Assembly (NCBI GenBank): GCA_023055355.1
Contig: JALJCS010000004.1
Coordinates: forward strand, 31,028,744-31,092,743
Reading direction: 5' to 3'
Source: Agelaius tricolor
Taxonomy: Eukaryota > Chordata > Aves > Passeriformes > Icteridae
DNA: 64,000 nucleotides
This document shows, piece after piece, positions 36,101 to 48,775 of this stretch (its first letter is position 1; every line of letters begins with the position of its first letter). Below the pieces are notes generated by a model, which made no database searches, was not told the origin of the DNA, and was given only the letters and a program-made list of their open reading frames with translations. Both the position numbers and the translations under genes were made by a program.

Positions 36101-39100
36101 TTCCTGAGCTTACTATTCATTTAACTATTGAATTCAAAGGCAAATGAGGAAAGCAAGGTTGAAAGAGAGCAGAAGTGCCCAAACTTCCTCTGCACCCACA
36201 GTGTGTCCACTTTGGGGTGTGTAGTGACCTCCTTAGGTGTTCCCTGAGCCCCAGAAGTATGAGACAGAAAAGGCCCCATGGCTCCAGTGCCTCTCCCTCC
36301 TGCTGAAGCTCACATCCCACACATCCACAATCTGTATTGCTTTTTCTTGCCAGTCATGTGCTGTGGGATCTTCAGGCAGATATGAATATTTCTGGTTCTG
36401 AAGGCTCCTAATTTTTTCAGCTACTGCATTACTTATTCCTCTTTTAGTGAAGCTTCTCTGGCTTTTGACCTTTGATCATCTTCTCTAAATGGTTCTGATG
36501 CAATTTACCCCAGTTTGGGTCCCCCTCCCAAACTCACTTTTGTTTACATTTCTCAGGGCCTGAGGCGGCGAGGAGTCCTTGATTCCTAGGCTTAGAGAGG
36601 AATTGTTTTGTCTGACCAAAATGGGAAATCTGTAGCTAGCATTCTGTATGGAGTTCAGAGTTATACACTAAAGAATTGCAGGATTACAAATATATGAAAA
36701 ATATAAAAGCTAAAATCCTAAGGCACCAGTTCACATAGCTATAAAATTAGGGCAAATATATCAAGGCTAAATCTTGATTACATTTCAGGATCATCACAAT
36801 CATATGATAACAAAATCTTTTGAAATCATGTCACACAGCTGGCAGGGCAAGGACATCCTCTCTTGGTGTCAGAAATGTGTGTGACTGAAGGTGTGTTTGA
36901 GCTGCAGTGTTCAAGTGTCTTTTGGGAACAGTTTTTGTGGAAAATAATTCACAACCCCATCAGAAGTTGCTTTCTAACATGCTTTTGAAAGAGAACAATA
37001 AGAAGCAAAACCCTTTGGAGGAAGGAGTTTGAAAAGGTTTATAGAGATAAATGTGACTGGTTATGGTAAAGTATGAAAGAAAAGGAGTTTGGAGTCGATG
37101 TTGAACAGCAATATTTACATTCCTGGCAACTTTGTTGGTTTTGCCTACTTGAAGATACTGGTAGAATAAGAATGTTCTCCCTTAAAATCAGTTGATGAAT
37201 CAGTGTTCTGGACAGAATGCAGTTTCTTATCTATCTGGGATCGAGTTACCCTACTTTCCCTATTTTTGTATGCGAACAATGATAAATGGAGATATCAGTC
37301 TCCATGGGAGACTAAAATGACATCACTGAAATAGCGATGATGTTTTTAACAACCTTGTAGATGAAACAAATGGGTACAGTTTTGACTAACATCTTGAGTT
37401 ATCACAGCCTCACATCTTCATTACGTTGTCTTCTTTTTACTGAAACAATGTAGATATGAAACAATGGCAGATTACAGGGATAATGTATTAAACTGATGCA
37501 AACTATTTAAAATGCAAGATGTCAAGCAGTGTCTCCAAACATAGCACACATCATCTAAAAAAACCCCCAAATCAAAAAACCATAACACTCTGAAGAAAGC
37601 TACAAGAAAAGAGAAAGTCTTTCCAACTATGAAATTACTTTCCAAATCCTCCTAACTTAGAATCTTGAACATAGCCAGTGTTAAAGAAATTAATTCACTG
37701 AAAAAGCACACAACATGCAATGTTCAGGAAAAAATATTGGTTAGTCAGAGAACATCTCTGTGTTTCAATATTTAATTTTGAATCCATATTTTAAAAAGTG
37801 TTAAAAGTTTAAAACCAAACCAAAGAAACTGTTTTAGATGCAAGCAGCAACCACAAACCAAATCACTGTTTAAACCAAGCTAAAAAATTGGTGTAACACC
37901 AGTTACTTGTATGTATTATAAAAAATTTTGCTTTAACTGGACAAACTTTACAACAGTGGTGATTTTTATAGCATGTATATTTTGTAAACCAGCTTTGCAA
38001 ACACTTCCTGAGTAAGCCTCTGCAATATTTTTGTACTTTCCTATATTTGACACTGGTGACATCTTGTGGTAGTTTTAGTCAAGGTAAATAGCAGCTGTTG
38101 CTTTTGTCATCCTTACTCTGCAGATTTGCTTACTGCTGAGTGATGGAGTCCTGCAATTGATAAAAATGCAGTGTATGACTTCATGGTGAGGAGATACTAC
38201 ATCTACTAGATTTTAATAAAATAAAACTAGCCTAGTTAAGTGTCAAATCTCACTCCAGCCACAGAAAGGAGAAAACAAAATCAAACCGGTTATAGCCGCA
38301 ATTAGTCTGTACCAGAAAATTAATGATTCCTTCTGGAAAAGACTACACCCTTGCTGAAAAGGGCTCTTTAATAAAGTTATGGGACAGACGGGGAAGTGTG
38401 TATGTAACTCTAGACAATGGGGACTGCAAGTGTCACAGTCCTAAGCCTCCCCTCTCATGTGTGCTCAGACAGCAACAAAATGACATGGATATCTTGTCAT
38501 TCCCAGAACTACAGTGAAAATCCTCTATTAAACAAGAACTACCAGTATTAGTACAGCACAAAGAAAACAACTGATGAATCCTATAAAAATCTGACAGTTT
38601 TATCTGCCCTTTTAACCCAAAATACTTTATCCTGTTCACTAGCAAGAAAGACAGTATCACTATAAGGCAAGTAGTAGGCCAAATTGTCAAGTGAAATTAT
38701 TTCATGCCTGCCTTGCATGGTCTTAGTGACATGGATAGTCTCATCTGCCCTTGCAGAAAATACGGTGGAGGTTTTTATGTTGTAATTTTCCCTGACCCTT
38801 GTATGTTTTGTTTAAAGAGGGGTACGTTGCAGACCTAGGAAAGGAAACGGTCAGAAAAGGTACAGCTCCCATGAATTCTAGCCAAGGATATCTGATCCTG
38901 TGAATTGCTTAATACAAGGGCAAAAACCGTGGTTTTGAGAAGTTTTTGTAGGAGTCCCACATACGCATTATACTTAGCAATGAACTATAATGCCTGAAGC
39001 ATGAATGCAGTCTTGGATTTCAGTTAGGTACTGAAACTTTGATGAGGACAACACTGGAAATTCCCCTTCCAAGGCACAGTCCAAGCACCCACGGCAGAAC

Positions 39101-39731
39101 CAATGCAAGTGATCAGTTTTGGTGGAAATCAGTAGCTTGCACTGGTACAAGTAGCGTCACAATATTAAGTAAAGCACTGGTGCATCTAGGGCTGAAATTC
39201 TATAGCCTTACTAGTAAGAGGACTATGATGTCTAGAAACAATATGATGAGCAAGTGCCTCACCCTGCTCTGGGAATACCAGAAGGACTAAGAGACACATT
39301 TGCACAAAAGCTTTTACATGATCACAAGAAAAAGAAAATTAGAAAAATCAGGGATTTATTGTCTTAGAATTTGTGTGTAGAATACTAAATGTTTGAACTA
39401 CCCATGTATTGAACAGTCTGGTCTAGGTCTGGTAGCAGGAATAAATAACAAAGTAAGGTCTCAGAGATGCTTATCTAAAATTGCATTGAAAGCAATGGCA
39501 AAAACATCTGATAAGCATTGTTAATTGCCTAATTCTGCTCTCTCATATAACACTTGAAATTGGCTAAAATGCTTTATCCTGCTTACTATTGGTATTTCAC
39601 CACTTTAGAGGCATTTTCAGCAGGAGCATTATTCAATTTATCACCATGTAAGACCTAAATTGAAAAAGAATTGGAAGTTATATGTCATTTTTTTTGGTGA
39701 GATATACAAATGCTAGGCTAAATGAAACACA

Positions 39732-40145
39732 AAATCACAGAATGACAGAGTTTGGAAGGCACCTCTGGAGGTCCTGTGGTCTAACCCCTGCTGCAGCAGA
39801 GCCATTTGGAGCTGGTTGCCCATGACTGTGCCCAAATGGCTTTTGCAGATCTCCAGTGGGGGAGACTCGACAAACTCTCTGGGCAACCTGCACCAGTGCC
39901 CAGTCATCCTCACAGAAAAAAGGGTTTCCTGTTGCTTAGAAAGTACCTCCAGTGTTTCAGTCTAAGCCCATAGACTATGCCCTGCGTTTTGTCTCTGCTC
40001 CTGTCACTGAACACCACTGAGGAGAGCATGGCTCTCTTTGTTGCACTCTCTCTTTGGGTATTTGTAGGTATGGATGAGTTCTCTTTTCTGGACTGGACCC
40101 ATGTCAGCTTTTTCTCATGGTAGACACTCTCCAGTCTCATTAACA
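39732..40145 (-). mobile_element. CR1 LINE 3' part (minus)
   Basis: It begins with AAAATCACAGAATGACAGAG, the antisense CR1 tail, followed by TTTGGAAGGCACCTCTGGAGG, GGGCAACCTGCACCAGTGCCCAGTC and AAGGGTTTCCTG motifs. It is a different CR1 subfamily from the neighbouring copies. The right boundary is soft. Confidence 0.88.
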
Positions 40146-40686
40146 TCTACTAAAGATTATTGAGAATTACCTCACAGTGGTACAGGTGAGTTAATTCTCA
40201 CACTCATGTGTGCATCCCAACAAGACTCTGGTATGTTCAGATGGCTTAAGTGATCCCTGACCTGATCCTCTTCCACCAAGGAAGAATTCCCTATGCATTT
40301 TTCTTTCTCCAATTTTTCATGTGTCTCTGGGTTTTCTGCAAGATGGAATTGCTAGTAAAGACTGAAGGCATTTTGTACCACAGTGTTTTCTGTGTCATAG
40401 AATCATGGAACATAGAATGATTTGAGTTGGAAGGGGCCTTAAAAATCATCTAGTTCCAACACTCCCTGCTGTGGGGAAGGACACCTTCCACTTCCTCAGC
40501 TTGCTCAGATCCCTATCCAGTTTGGCCTTGGACATTGCCAGGACATCCACAACTCCTCTGGGCAACCTGTTCCAGTGCCTTACCACCTTCACAGTAAAGA
40601 ATATTTCCTGATATCTAATCCAAACCTACTCTCTTTCAGTTTGAAACCATTCCCCCTTGTCCTGTCACTACATGCTCTTGTACAAA

Positions 40687-40814
40687 TGGAATGATGGAAT
40701 GCCATGTTCAGCTGCTGTCACCAGCACCCCCAGGGCCTTTTCCTGTGGCAGCTTTGCAGCCACTCTGCCCCAGCCTGTGGCACTGCTTGGGCTTGCTGTG
40801 ACCCAAGGGCAGGA
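40687..40814 (-). mobile_element. 128-bp nested CR1-module insertion with 10-bp target duplication
   Basis: The host CR1 is interrupted exactly between two copies of CTTGTACAAA (40677-40686 and 40815-40824). Removing the insert plus one copy restores ordinary CR1 sequence (TGCTCTTGTACAAAGTCTCTCC). Most of the insert (about 40706-40814) matches 48115-48223 with one mismatch. Its left 20 bases, read on the minus strand, end in ATTCCATCATTCCA, which resembles a CR1 octamer tail. This is consistent with CR1-machinery mobilisation of a short internally deleted copy. Confidence 0.8.
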
Positions 40815-41333
40815 CTTGTACAAAGTCTCTCCAGGTTTCTTGTAGGCTCCCTTCAGGTACTGGAAGGCTGTAATTGGGTCTTCTTTTCTCCAGGCTGAAC
40901 AAATCCAATTCTCTCAGCCTTTCCTCATAGGAGAGGTTCTCCAATACCTCCAATATCTCCAATATTCTGGATGCCTTTCCTCTGGACTCATGTCATTTCA
41001 GTGCTGGGAGCCCAGAGCTGATGCAGCCCTGCAGGTGGGGTCTCAGCAGGGCAGGGCAGAGGGGCAGAATCCCCTCCCTCCCCTGCTGCCCACCCTGCTC
41101 TGGATGCAGCCCAGGACACGTGTGGCTCTCTGGGTTGGGCATGCCCATGGCTGGGGCATGTCCAGCCTCTCACCCACCAGCACCCCAAGCCCTTCTCAGC
41201 AGGGCAGCTCTGCTCTGTTCATCCCCAGCCTGTGTTGATACCAGGGTTTGCCAAAGTTGCACATGGGGACCATGAAATTCCTATGGATCCACTTCCTGAG
41301 CTTGTCCAGGTCCCTCTGAATGGCATTCCATCA

Positions 41334-41397
41334 TTCAGGTGTGCTAAGTATGTCACTCAACTTGTCACACTTCAGGTGTGTTAAGTATGTCACTCAT
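41334..41397. repeat. Two-unit 37-bp tandem duplication in CR1
   Basis: TTCAGGTGTGCTAAGTATGTCACTCA at 41334 recurs at 41371 with one change (GTGTT). The second unit then rejoins CR1 sequence (TCTGCAAATTTGCTGG). Confidence 0.85.
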
Positions 41398-42082
41398 CTG
41401 CAAATTTGCTGGCAGTGCACTCAATCCCTTTGTCTACATCATAAATGAAAATATTAAATAACACTGGTCCCAGTATGGATCTCTGAGGGACACCACTTGT
41501 CCCTCTTGTCCATCAGGACTCTGAGCCATTGCCCACAACCCTCTGGGTGCTACCACCCCACTAATTTGTTATTCACCTAACAGTCCACCCATGAAGTCCC
41601 TCTCTCTCAATTTTAAGGGAAAAGGATGCTGCGGGGGCCTGTGCCAAAGGCTTTCCAGAAGTCCAGGTAAATGATACCTGTCACCCTTCCCCTGTCCACT
41701 CGTGCACTCACCCCACCACAGAAGTTGGTCTGGCAGGACCTGCCCCTGGTGCTGCCATGCTGGCTTTCCTGAACCACCTCCCTGTCCTACGTGTGCCTTA
41801 GCACAGCTTTTGGAAGGGTCTGTTCCATGATCCTCCAGGCATGGAGGGAAGGCTGACAGATGGGTAGTTCCCAAGGTCCTCCTCTCTACTCTTTTAAAAG
41901 ATGAGTACAATGTTTTCTTTTTCCAGTCACCTGGGACTTCACATGATTGCCATCACTTTTCACATATCACCAAATTAAATATCACCCAAATATGAGAGTG
42001 GCTTTGCAAATACATCAGTCAACTCCCTCAGGACTCAGGGATGACTCTCATCTTAGTCTTCTGTTACCTACATGCAGGTTCT

Positions 42083-45000
42083 TTTTTTTCACCAGCAGGA
42101 TTGAGAACACCATCTGGGCCCAAGAGTCAAGTTTTGTCTAGCAGTATAATTTCCTTTTCTATGGAAGCTGAGCAGTGGTATTAGTCACAGAGCCAGACAA
42201 GCTTCTGCAGTCCCTACACATTGTCCTGGACAGAGGACCCAGCAGGCAGCAGATCTCTTCAATTGATATGTCAGGTCAACAGGTGGTTTATTCTGTACCC
42301 TGAACAGTGATTAATTGCAGCAAGGAGTCACCCACTGCAATGAATCACTGTTTCCTCCTGGTACTATTGCATGTGTTAGGGTCAGGTGGACCAGATAATT
42401 TGCCTGAAGGTGCATGAAGCTCCTACTCAGCTTTGAGGATAGTGAAGCTGCAAGCCTTTAGGTGAGAAAAGAGCCTTCCCCGTTGTGCTGTAAGCCACTT
42501 GTTTCCACCTCTTCCACTCTCCAGAGGTTGCACTTACCTTCATATTAGGGATGAACACTGCCAACTTCTCAGCTGCAGGTGGGATTGGTGGCTCTTCAAG
42601 CTGTTGAGCCTCAGAGAATGTCCTATCTCTCTTTCCTCTTCCCTTGTGCTATGCAGCCTGATCACTTCCTTTGGTAACTCCTCATCTTGGCAGCAAAGAT
42701 CCTCCAAGACTTCACAGTTCCTACAACAAATTAAAATGAAACAACAGATTTTTAATGGAAGCATACTAAATGTTCAAGTAGAAGTAGCTGCTGAAGTACA
42801 AATGTCTTCAGGCTGAACATCCTGCTGTTATCAAAGAACTGTTTCATTTGCCAGAAATATCTTTCTCATATTAGGTATCTCCAACTTCTGCCACTGCTTG
42901 CTATCACTATTTGTCCGTACAGGGATCCTCCTTCACACCACATCTAAGGTGTAGCTCGGTTTCTGTGTAAAGGTAACTTATCTAACTTATCATCACCTCT
43001 TACACAAAGACAGCCTAGCCTTACAGCTATTAGTCAGTGCACGGCTTACATACAAAATTGAAACTAAGAAACAAACAAACAGAAAAACCCCTACAGCAAA
43101 CCAGTGTAATGCAAGTTACAGAAAGTTTTTATATTAAATTTTTGACAAGTTACAAAGTTTTCATATATATCTGCTGCGAAAATGACCATTAAGTGTAAGA
43201 CTCTCCCTGGGAATGGTGATGCTCAAGAAAAGTTCATAGCATTTAGAGAAGGCTTTCCTGCAGTCTCATGGGTAGCTTGAAGCAGAAGACAAACACTTTC
43301 TATGAAAAAAAATGTCTGAAACAACTCTTTTGAAACAACTTCAGATCTACAATATAGATATGATCAGGGTATGGCTAGGGGAACAGGCTTCAGATACTTG
43401 CCAACTAAGGCTTCAAATTTTCTCCAGGGTTGTAAGAAATGACTCAGAAGGGAGGATGTGAAACAAATGTGAAAAACTGCTGCAGGATTAGATGAAAGGT
43501 TATTCCACAGAGGGAATAACCCACAGAGGGAATTTATATTGTATATCTGTAGTAAATAAGTAAAGCATTGCCCAGTTTCAGATACCAAGTTCACTCTAAG
43601 CTCTCTGTGAAGCGCTCCTACCTGCAGGTTTTTTGAATGCCATAGGAAGAAAATCTAGTGCCTTCATATTTTTGTGTATCAGCTCTGCTAGGATAATATA
43701 TTATTGGATCATTATTGCACTGATGGGAAAAATTATGTTCAGAGATCCAAATTATTTTCTCAAGAAACTGTTGACCTGTCTTCATGACTTCATTGATAGG
43801 AGCACATTTTGCTTTCAAAAAAGTAAAAGGGGCAGGTCTGAGAGCAATGTCTTGTGAAAATCAGTGGTGAAACAAACTAAAGGAGTATTTGTAGAAATGA
43901 CTCGATTTCTAAATTCTGCTTCTTGCATTATTATATTAATGGGGTTTACAGATACTGAGGTTATGGCCCTGGACAAATAAGTATTTCTCTCTGCACACTT
44001 TTTCCCCATATCATACTTCCAGCCGAGTGAGAACAATTTATGCTGAAATTGGTGTCCCCATTTGAAGCTCCTAAAGTCTTTCGTGCCATACAGGGCATAT
44101 TATGTGCCATAACAGGCATGTTGTTTTATGGCATATTTTCCTACCTCTACTTCATACTTATGGCATCCTTGCCATGCAGAGCTTGGCTGTTCCTGAGTCT
44201 CTTTTTTCAAACACAACCTGGCACATCCTACTCTACTGTCAGACCTTGTCTGTGAAGCCCTGACTAGCTTGTGAGAAAGTATGAGGAGGCATGGGCCTGT
44301 GCTTTATTCAGATATAAAGCCTTATTATTCAACTGACCTGGAGGTCTCCATGTAGGGTGAGCTGCAGCTGTGTGAAGAGTTTATTGTCTGTTCAGCAGTG
44401 GTGCAGTTGGGTGCAGCATCTTCTGCTTCCAATGGGAGAGTAGACAGGAATGTGCTTCAGCTGGGACCTGGACCTCTCTTGTCCTATATAGGAGCTGGAG
44501 ACTAAAAAAATGGCATGAAGCAACTGTGTTCATGCAGCACAAGCCATGCAAACAGACTACATTCAGTGAATGACATTGTGGGCAGCTCCTTTGGTGGATA
44601 GTTGGGAGGTTGGAGTTGTATGGATGACGTAAGTCTTTGAGTTGTGTCTGTAATGTCTAACTGGGATACTGGACACAAATAAAAACACAGTGGGCTGTGA
44701 AATCCAGATTGTTGGATGCACTGTGCTGCTGATTGTAAAGGTATTGAGACATGGTTTGAGTGAAAAACAGATACATGGCCTTCTCTAACAAGATTCAGGC
44801 ACTAGTTTTCTGTGTGGTGCAGGAAGTGCTTCTTTCTGGTATGTTCCCTATTCCTGCACCTGTTCCTGGTTTGGCAAGAGGGTGACTCAATATTCTATGT
44901 GAATAGCAATATCTTTTGTGAAGCATGATGATATAAACTTATAAGATAATTGCTGATACAAGAAAACAGCTTTTTCTGTTCCCACTGATCTTCCAGGTGA

Positions 45001-45909
45001 CTGCTTAAGTGCTGCTCATTGGTAACATCAAGGCAAAGACCGCATGATTAACCTTAGGGCTTCTGAGAGAGGTTGTAAATACATCCAGGCTCAATCAGGC
45101 TCTTCATCTGTAAATAGAGAACATTCTTTCACCACCTGTATTGCCATTAATTGAGGTGATCTCCACATAAAAAGCACTTAAATACACCTATGAAATGTGG
45201 TTTTATTCAGCCGTGATATGACTTATTTTTCAAGAAAAATATTGTTTGAAGTAAAAACAAACTTGGTGCAGATGTCTCTGTTCAATACCAGTTTCTCAAT
45301 TCATTGTGTCTTGATGGCATCTTCATGGAAATTGAGGGCTTGTTCATGGTCATTTCAGTTGGAAGAACTATAAAACATTTTTCTCTTATTTCTCTACAGC
45401 ATCAGAATTTGTACTGCTCTCTGAAGCTTTTACAATTTAAAATCATGAGGCATATGGCATTTGCCAGTGAAATGTTTTTGTTCTGAGAGTCTAGACTTAG
45501 GAGCTCAATAGTTACTGCTTTTTGTTAGTTTGAGTTAAACAGCAGCAAATTAAAAAAAAAAAAAAATCAGTGCTTTCTTGGCACAATTTTGTGTAGAAGA
45601 CAACTGAAAGAATCACAAGTGGCTGACCCCTCCAGCACCTCTGGACATCACTCTGAGCCTCATCATGGTCAACAACAGCAAGTTAATCACAGCTTTGAAT
45701 AGGCAGACAGATTCAAAAACCTTCCTGTTCCCAGTGTTTAACTACACCCATAGTAAAAAACATTTCAATACTTCTTGCCTGAGCCTTTCATGCTCCAGCT
45801 TGGGTCTCTTGCTTTTTCATCTATTGATGTGCACTTCTGAACAGAATTTGTGTCTACCTTCCCTATATCCTCCCACGAGGTTGTTGAAGGTAAGAGGAAG
45901 TGTAACTCT
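42083..45909. other. Intergenic, nothing recognised
   Basis: About 3.8 kb with chance ORFs only (longest 42499-42816, plus, 105 codons). A short duplicated CCACAGAGGGAAT motif lies near 43508-43535 and a 15-base A-run near 45551. No transposon tail or CpG island. Confidence 0.5.
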
Positions 45910-47233
45910 CTGATGAATAAAACAAGAGATGAGGAGAAAGCTCAGGTACTCAATAGCTTTTCCCCCTCAGTCTTCACTAACAATCTCTTCCCACAGCTCT
46001 GAAGTGGATTGGGAGCAAAGTCCACCCACTGTAAGAGATCAGGTTCGAGACTACTTGAGAAATCTGAACAGACATAGTCTATGGGACCTGATGAGATACC
46101 AGAGTCATGAGGGAATTGGCTGATGTAGTTGCCAGGCCATTTTCCATAATATTTGGAAAGTGATGGCAATCAGGCTAAGTCCCCGGTGAATGGAAAAGGA
46201 AACATTGTATCCATCTTTTAAAAGGATAGATATGAGGACGCTGGGAAGTCCTCTGCTCTGTGCCTGAGAAGAGCATGGGACAGATCTACCTAGAGGAGGT
46301 GCTATGGCACGTGGAGGTGATTCAAGACAGCCAGCACAACTTCACCAAGGGCAAGTCTTGCCTAACCAGCCAAGCAGTCTTCTGTGATGGAGGGACGAGG
46401 TCAGGGGGCAAGGAAGGGATAAACATGACATTTATCTGGACTTCTGTAAAGCCTTGTAATGGTTCCCCAAAACATCCTTCTCTCTAAATTGGAGAGAGGA
46501 ATTTGATGGATGGACTATTCAGTGGAGAAGGCTAAATGGCTGCATCCAGAGGGCAATGGATCCAGAGGTCTGTCTGGAAATCAGTGATGGATGGTGGCCC
46601 TTGGGAATCTGTTTTGGGACTGATTCTGTTTAGTGTCTTCATCTGTGATACAGACAAAAGGATCAAGCACTGTCAAAAGTTTGCAGATGACACCAAGATG
46701 AGTGGTGCAGTTGACACATGTGAAGGACAGGATGCCATCAGAGGGACCTGGACAAGCTCATGAAGTGGGTCCACAGGAATGTCATGAGTTTCAAAAAGAC
46801 CTAATGCAAGGTGCTGGATCTGGGTTAGGGGAACCTCTGGTATTAACATAGGCTGGGGATGAACAGATCAGAGCAGCCTGAAGGCATTCGGGTAACCTTA
46901 TTTGCAGCCCTTCACTACTTAAGTGGGCTTTATGAAGAAGATTAACACAGACTTTTTTTGGAGGGACTGAAACAACAGGGCAAAAATAGGAAAATAAAAG
47001 GGTAGATTCGGACTAGACATCAGGAAACATTTTTTACAATGAGGTGGTAGAACACTGGAACAGCTTGCCCAGAGGGCTTGTGGATGCCTCATCCCTGGGA
47101 ACACCCAAGGTCAGGTTGGATGGGGCTCTAAGCAATCTGATTGAGGTGAAAATGTCCCTGCTTATTGCAGGAGAGTTGGACTAAATGACCTGCGAAGGTG
47201 TCTTCCAACACAAACCATTCTATCATTCTATGA
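45910..47233 (+). mobile_element. CR1 LINE (plus), reverse-transcriptase remnant to 3' tail
   Basis: Sense-oriented CR1, 5'-truncated. It contains AGAGATCAGGTTCGAGAC, GGGACCTGATGAGATACC and GAATTGGCTGATGTAG from the RT region, then TTTGCAGATGACACCAAGATG (the FADDTK-type motif of the RT catalytic palm, here in a broken frame), GGAACAGCTTGCCCAGAGG, and the tail ATTCTATCATTCTATGA. Multiple frameshifts make it inactive. Confidence 0.93.
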
Positions 47234-47334
47234 AGTCAAAAAAGCAACAGATCTCCCATCCCTTTTCCCAGGTTGACAGAAGGCTAGGGGGCTCTCCTGA
47301 GCCTAACCGAATATATTAATCTTTTCCCTATATT

Positions 47335-47484
47335 ATTGGGATCCAAAACTGGACACAGCAATTCATATCCACCTCATAAATGATGAATCATTAACAGATA
47401 AAGGATAACTTCCCTGGATCTGCTGTCTCTGCCTTTGCCAGTACACCCAAGCATTTGGCTGGGTTTATTTGCTGCAATACTGCT
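47335..47484 (-). mobile_element. Old CR1 fragment (minus)
   Basis: Weak but ordered similarity to antisense CR1: CCAAAACTGGACACAGCA, AACTTCCCTGGATCTGCTG, then CATTTGGCTGGGTTTATTTGCTGCAA. Very decayed, with no tail. Confidence 0.5.
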
Positions 47485-47487
47485 TCC

Positions 47488-48775
47488 CAGGTAACAGAGT
47501 AACAGAATAATTTAGGTTGGAAAAGATATCCAAGACCATCAAGTCCAAGCACTGGTCAAATACCACCATGCCCACTAAACCACAGCATGAAGTGCTGTAT
47601 TTTTCTTTTTTCTCTGAATGCTTCCAAGGATGATGACTCCACCACTTGCTGAGCAGCCTGTTCCAATGCTTAACCACTCTGTCAGTGCAGATATTTTTCC
47701 CAATATCCAACCTGAATATCCTTCCTTGGCACAGTTCCTCTTGTCCTATTGTTAACTGCCTGGAAGAAGAAACAGATCACCATTTCATCACAGCCTTCCA
47801 GGTAGTTGTTCAAAGCAGGTCCCCCCTGAGCCTTTTTTCTGCAGGCTAAACAATCCCAGCTCCCTTAGCTGTTCCTCATAGGTCTTGTGCTCTGGAACCT
47901 TCACAGCTCCATTACCTCCTCTGGACCTGCTCCAGCACCTCAATGTCCTTCGTGTACGGAGGGGCCCAAAACTGAGCACAGGATTTGAGGTGCGGCCTCA
48001 CCAGTGCTGAGTACAGGGGGACAATCCCTGCCCTGCTCCTGCTGGCCACACCATTGCTGGCACAGGCCAGGATGCCATTGGCCTTCTTGGCCACCTGGGC
48101 ACTGCTGGCTCCTGTTCAGCTGCTGTCACCAGCACCCCCAGGGCCTTTTCCTGTGGCAGCTTTGCAGCCACTCTGCCCCAGCCTGTGGCACTGCCTGGGC
48201 TTGCTGTGACCCAAGGGCAGGACCCAGCACTGGGCCTTGTTGAACCTCACACCACTGGCCTTGGCCCATGGTCCAGCCTGTCCAGATCCCTCTGCAGAGC
48301 CTTCCTGCCCTCCAGCAGATCAGCACTCCCACCCAGCTTGGTGTCATCTGCAAACTGACTGAGGGTCACTCAATCCCCTCATCCATGTCGCTGATGAAGA
48401 TATTAAGCAGAACTGGCCCCAGTACTGAGCCCTGGGGAGCACCACTGGTCACTGGCCACCAGCTGGATGTATCTCCATGCCCCACTAATCTCTGGGCCCA
48501 GCCATACAGCCAGGTTTTTACCCTGTGAACAGGGTGCCTGTCTGAGCCATAAGCAGAGACTTTCTCCAGGAGAATTTTGTGGGAAACAGTGTCAAAGGCT
48601 TTACTAAAGTTCAAGGAGAAATACCCACAGCCTTTTCCTCATCCTCTAAGGTTGTCACCTGACCATAGAAGGGATCAGGTTGGTCAAGCAAGATGCACAT
48701 TTCACAAACCCTTGCTGCTGGCCCTGATCCCTTGTATTTCCTGAGCATTGGTGACTAGTCCTAAGGCCTGTAAAG
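47488..48775 (-). mobile_element. CR1 LINE (minus) with near-pristine core
   Basis: It begins with a decayed antisense tail (AACAGAGTAACAGAATAATTTAGG), then diverged 3' UTR. From 48011 to 48337 it is almost identical to 21486-21812 (about four substitutions and no indel by eye). It continues in diverged RT sequence (CCCAGTACTGAGCCCTGG, ACAGTGTCAAAGGC, GGGATCAGGTTGGTCAAGC) to about 48775. It converges tail-to-tail with the CR1 at 45910-47233. Confidence 0.92.

Larger units (their letters stand above)
30106..39731. other. Intergenic, no gene seen
   Basis: Nearly 10 kb of AT-rich DNA with no CpG island, CR1 tail or convincing exon. It contains the tandem hairpins near 31.56 kb and a pair of 80-bp direct repeats at 31.95 and 33.05 kb, listed separately. 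A (CCCACA)-like short run lies at about 33530-33550 and an A-rich run near 34470. The longest ORFs (32439-32795 minus, 118 codons; 35824-36147 plus, 107 codons) show no recognisable motif. Confidence 0.5.
40398..42082 (-). mobile_element. CR1 LINE (minus), about 1.7 kb, with nested insertion
   Basis: The longest CR1 in the window. It starts with the antisense tail (CATAGAATCATGGAACATAG), passes through a 3' UTR (GGGCAACCTGTTCCAGTGCC), the reverse-transcriptase C-terminal region (CAGTGCTGGGAGCCCAGAGC) and RT core motifs in antisense (AAAGGCTTTCCAGAAGTCCA, GCCATGCTGGC), and fades near 42082. It is interrupted by a 128-bp nested insertion at 40687-40814 and contains a two-unit 37-bp tandem duplication at 41334-41397. 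Stops and frameshifts throughout. Confidence 0.92.

Noticed and set aside
35824..36147. 107-codon plus ORF
   Set aside because: No recognisable family, no splice signals and no CpG promoter. Treated as chance.
38050..38075. CTCF-like motif (CTGGTGACATCTTGTGG)
   Set aside because: It differs from the core consensus at a strongly conserved position. Single motif matches are expected by chance in 64 kb.
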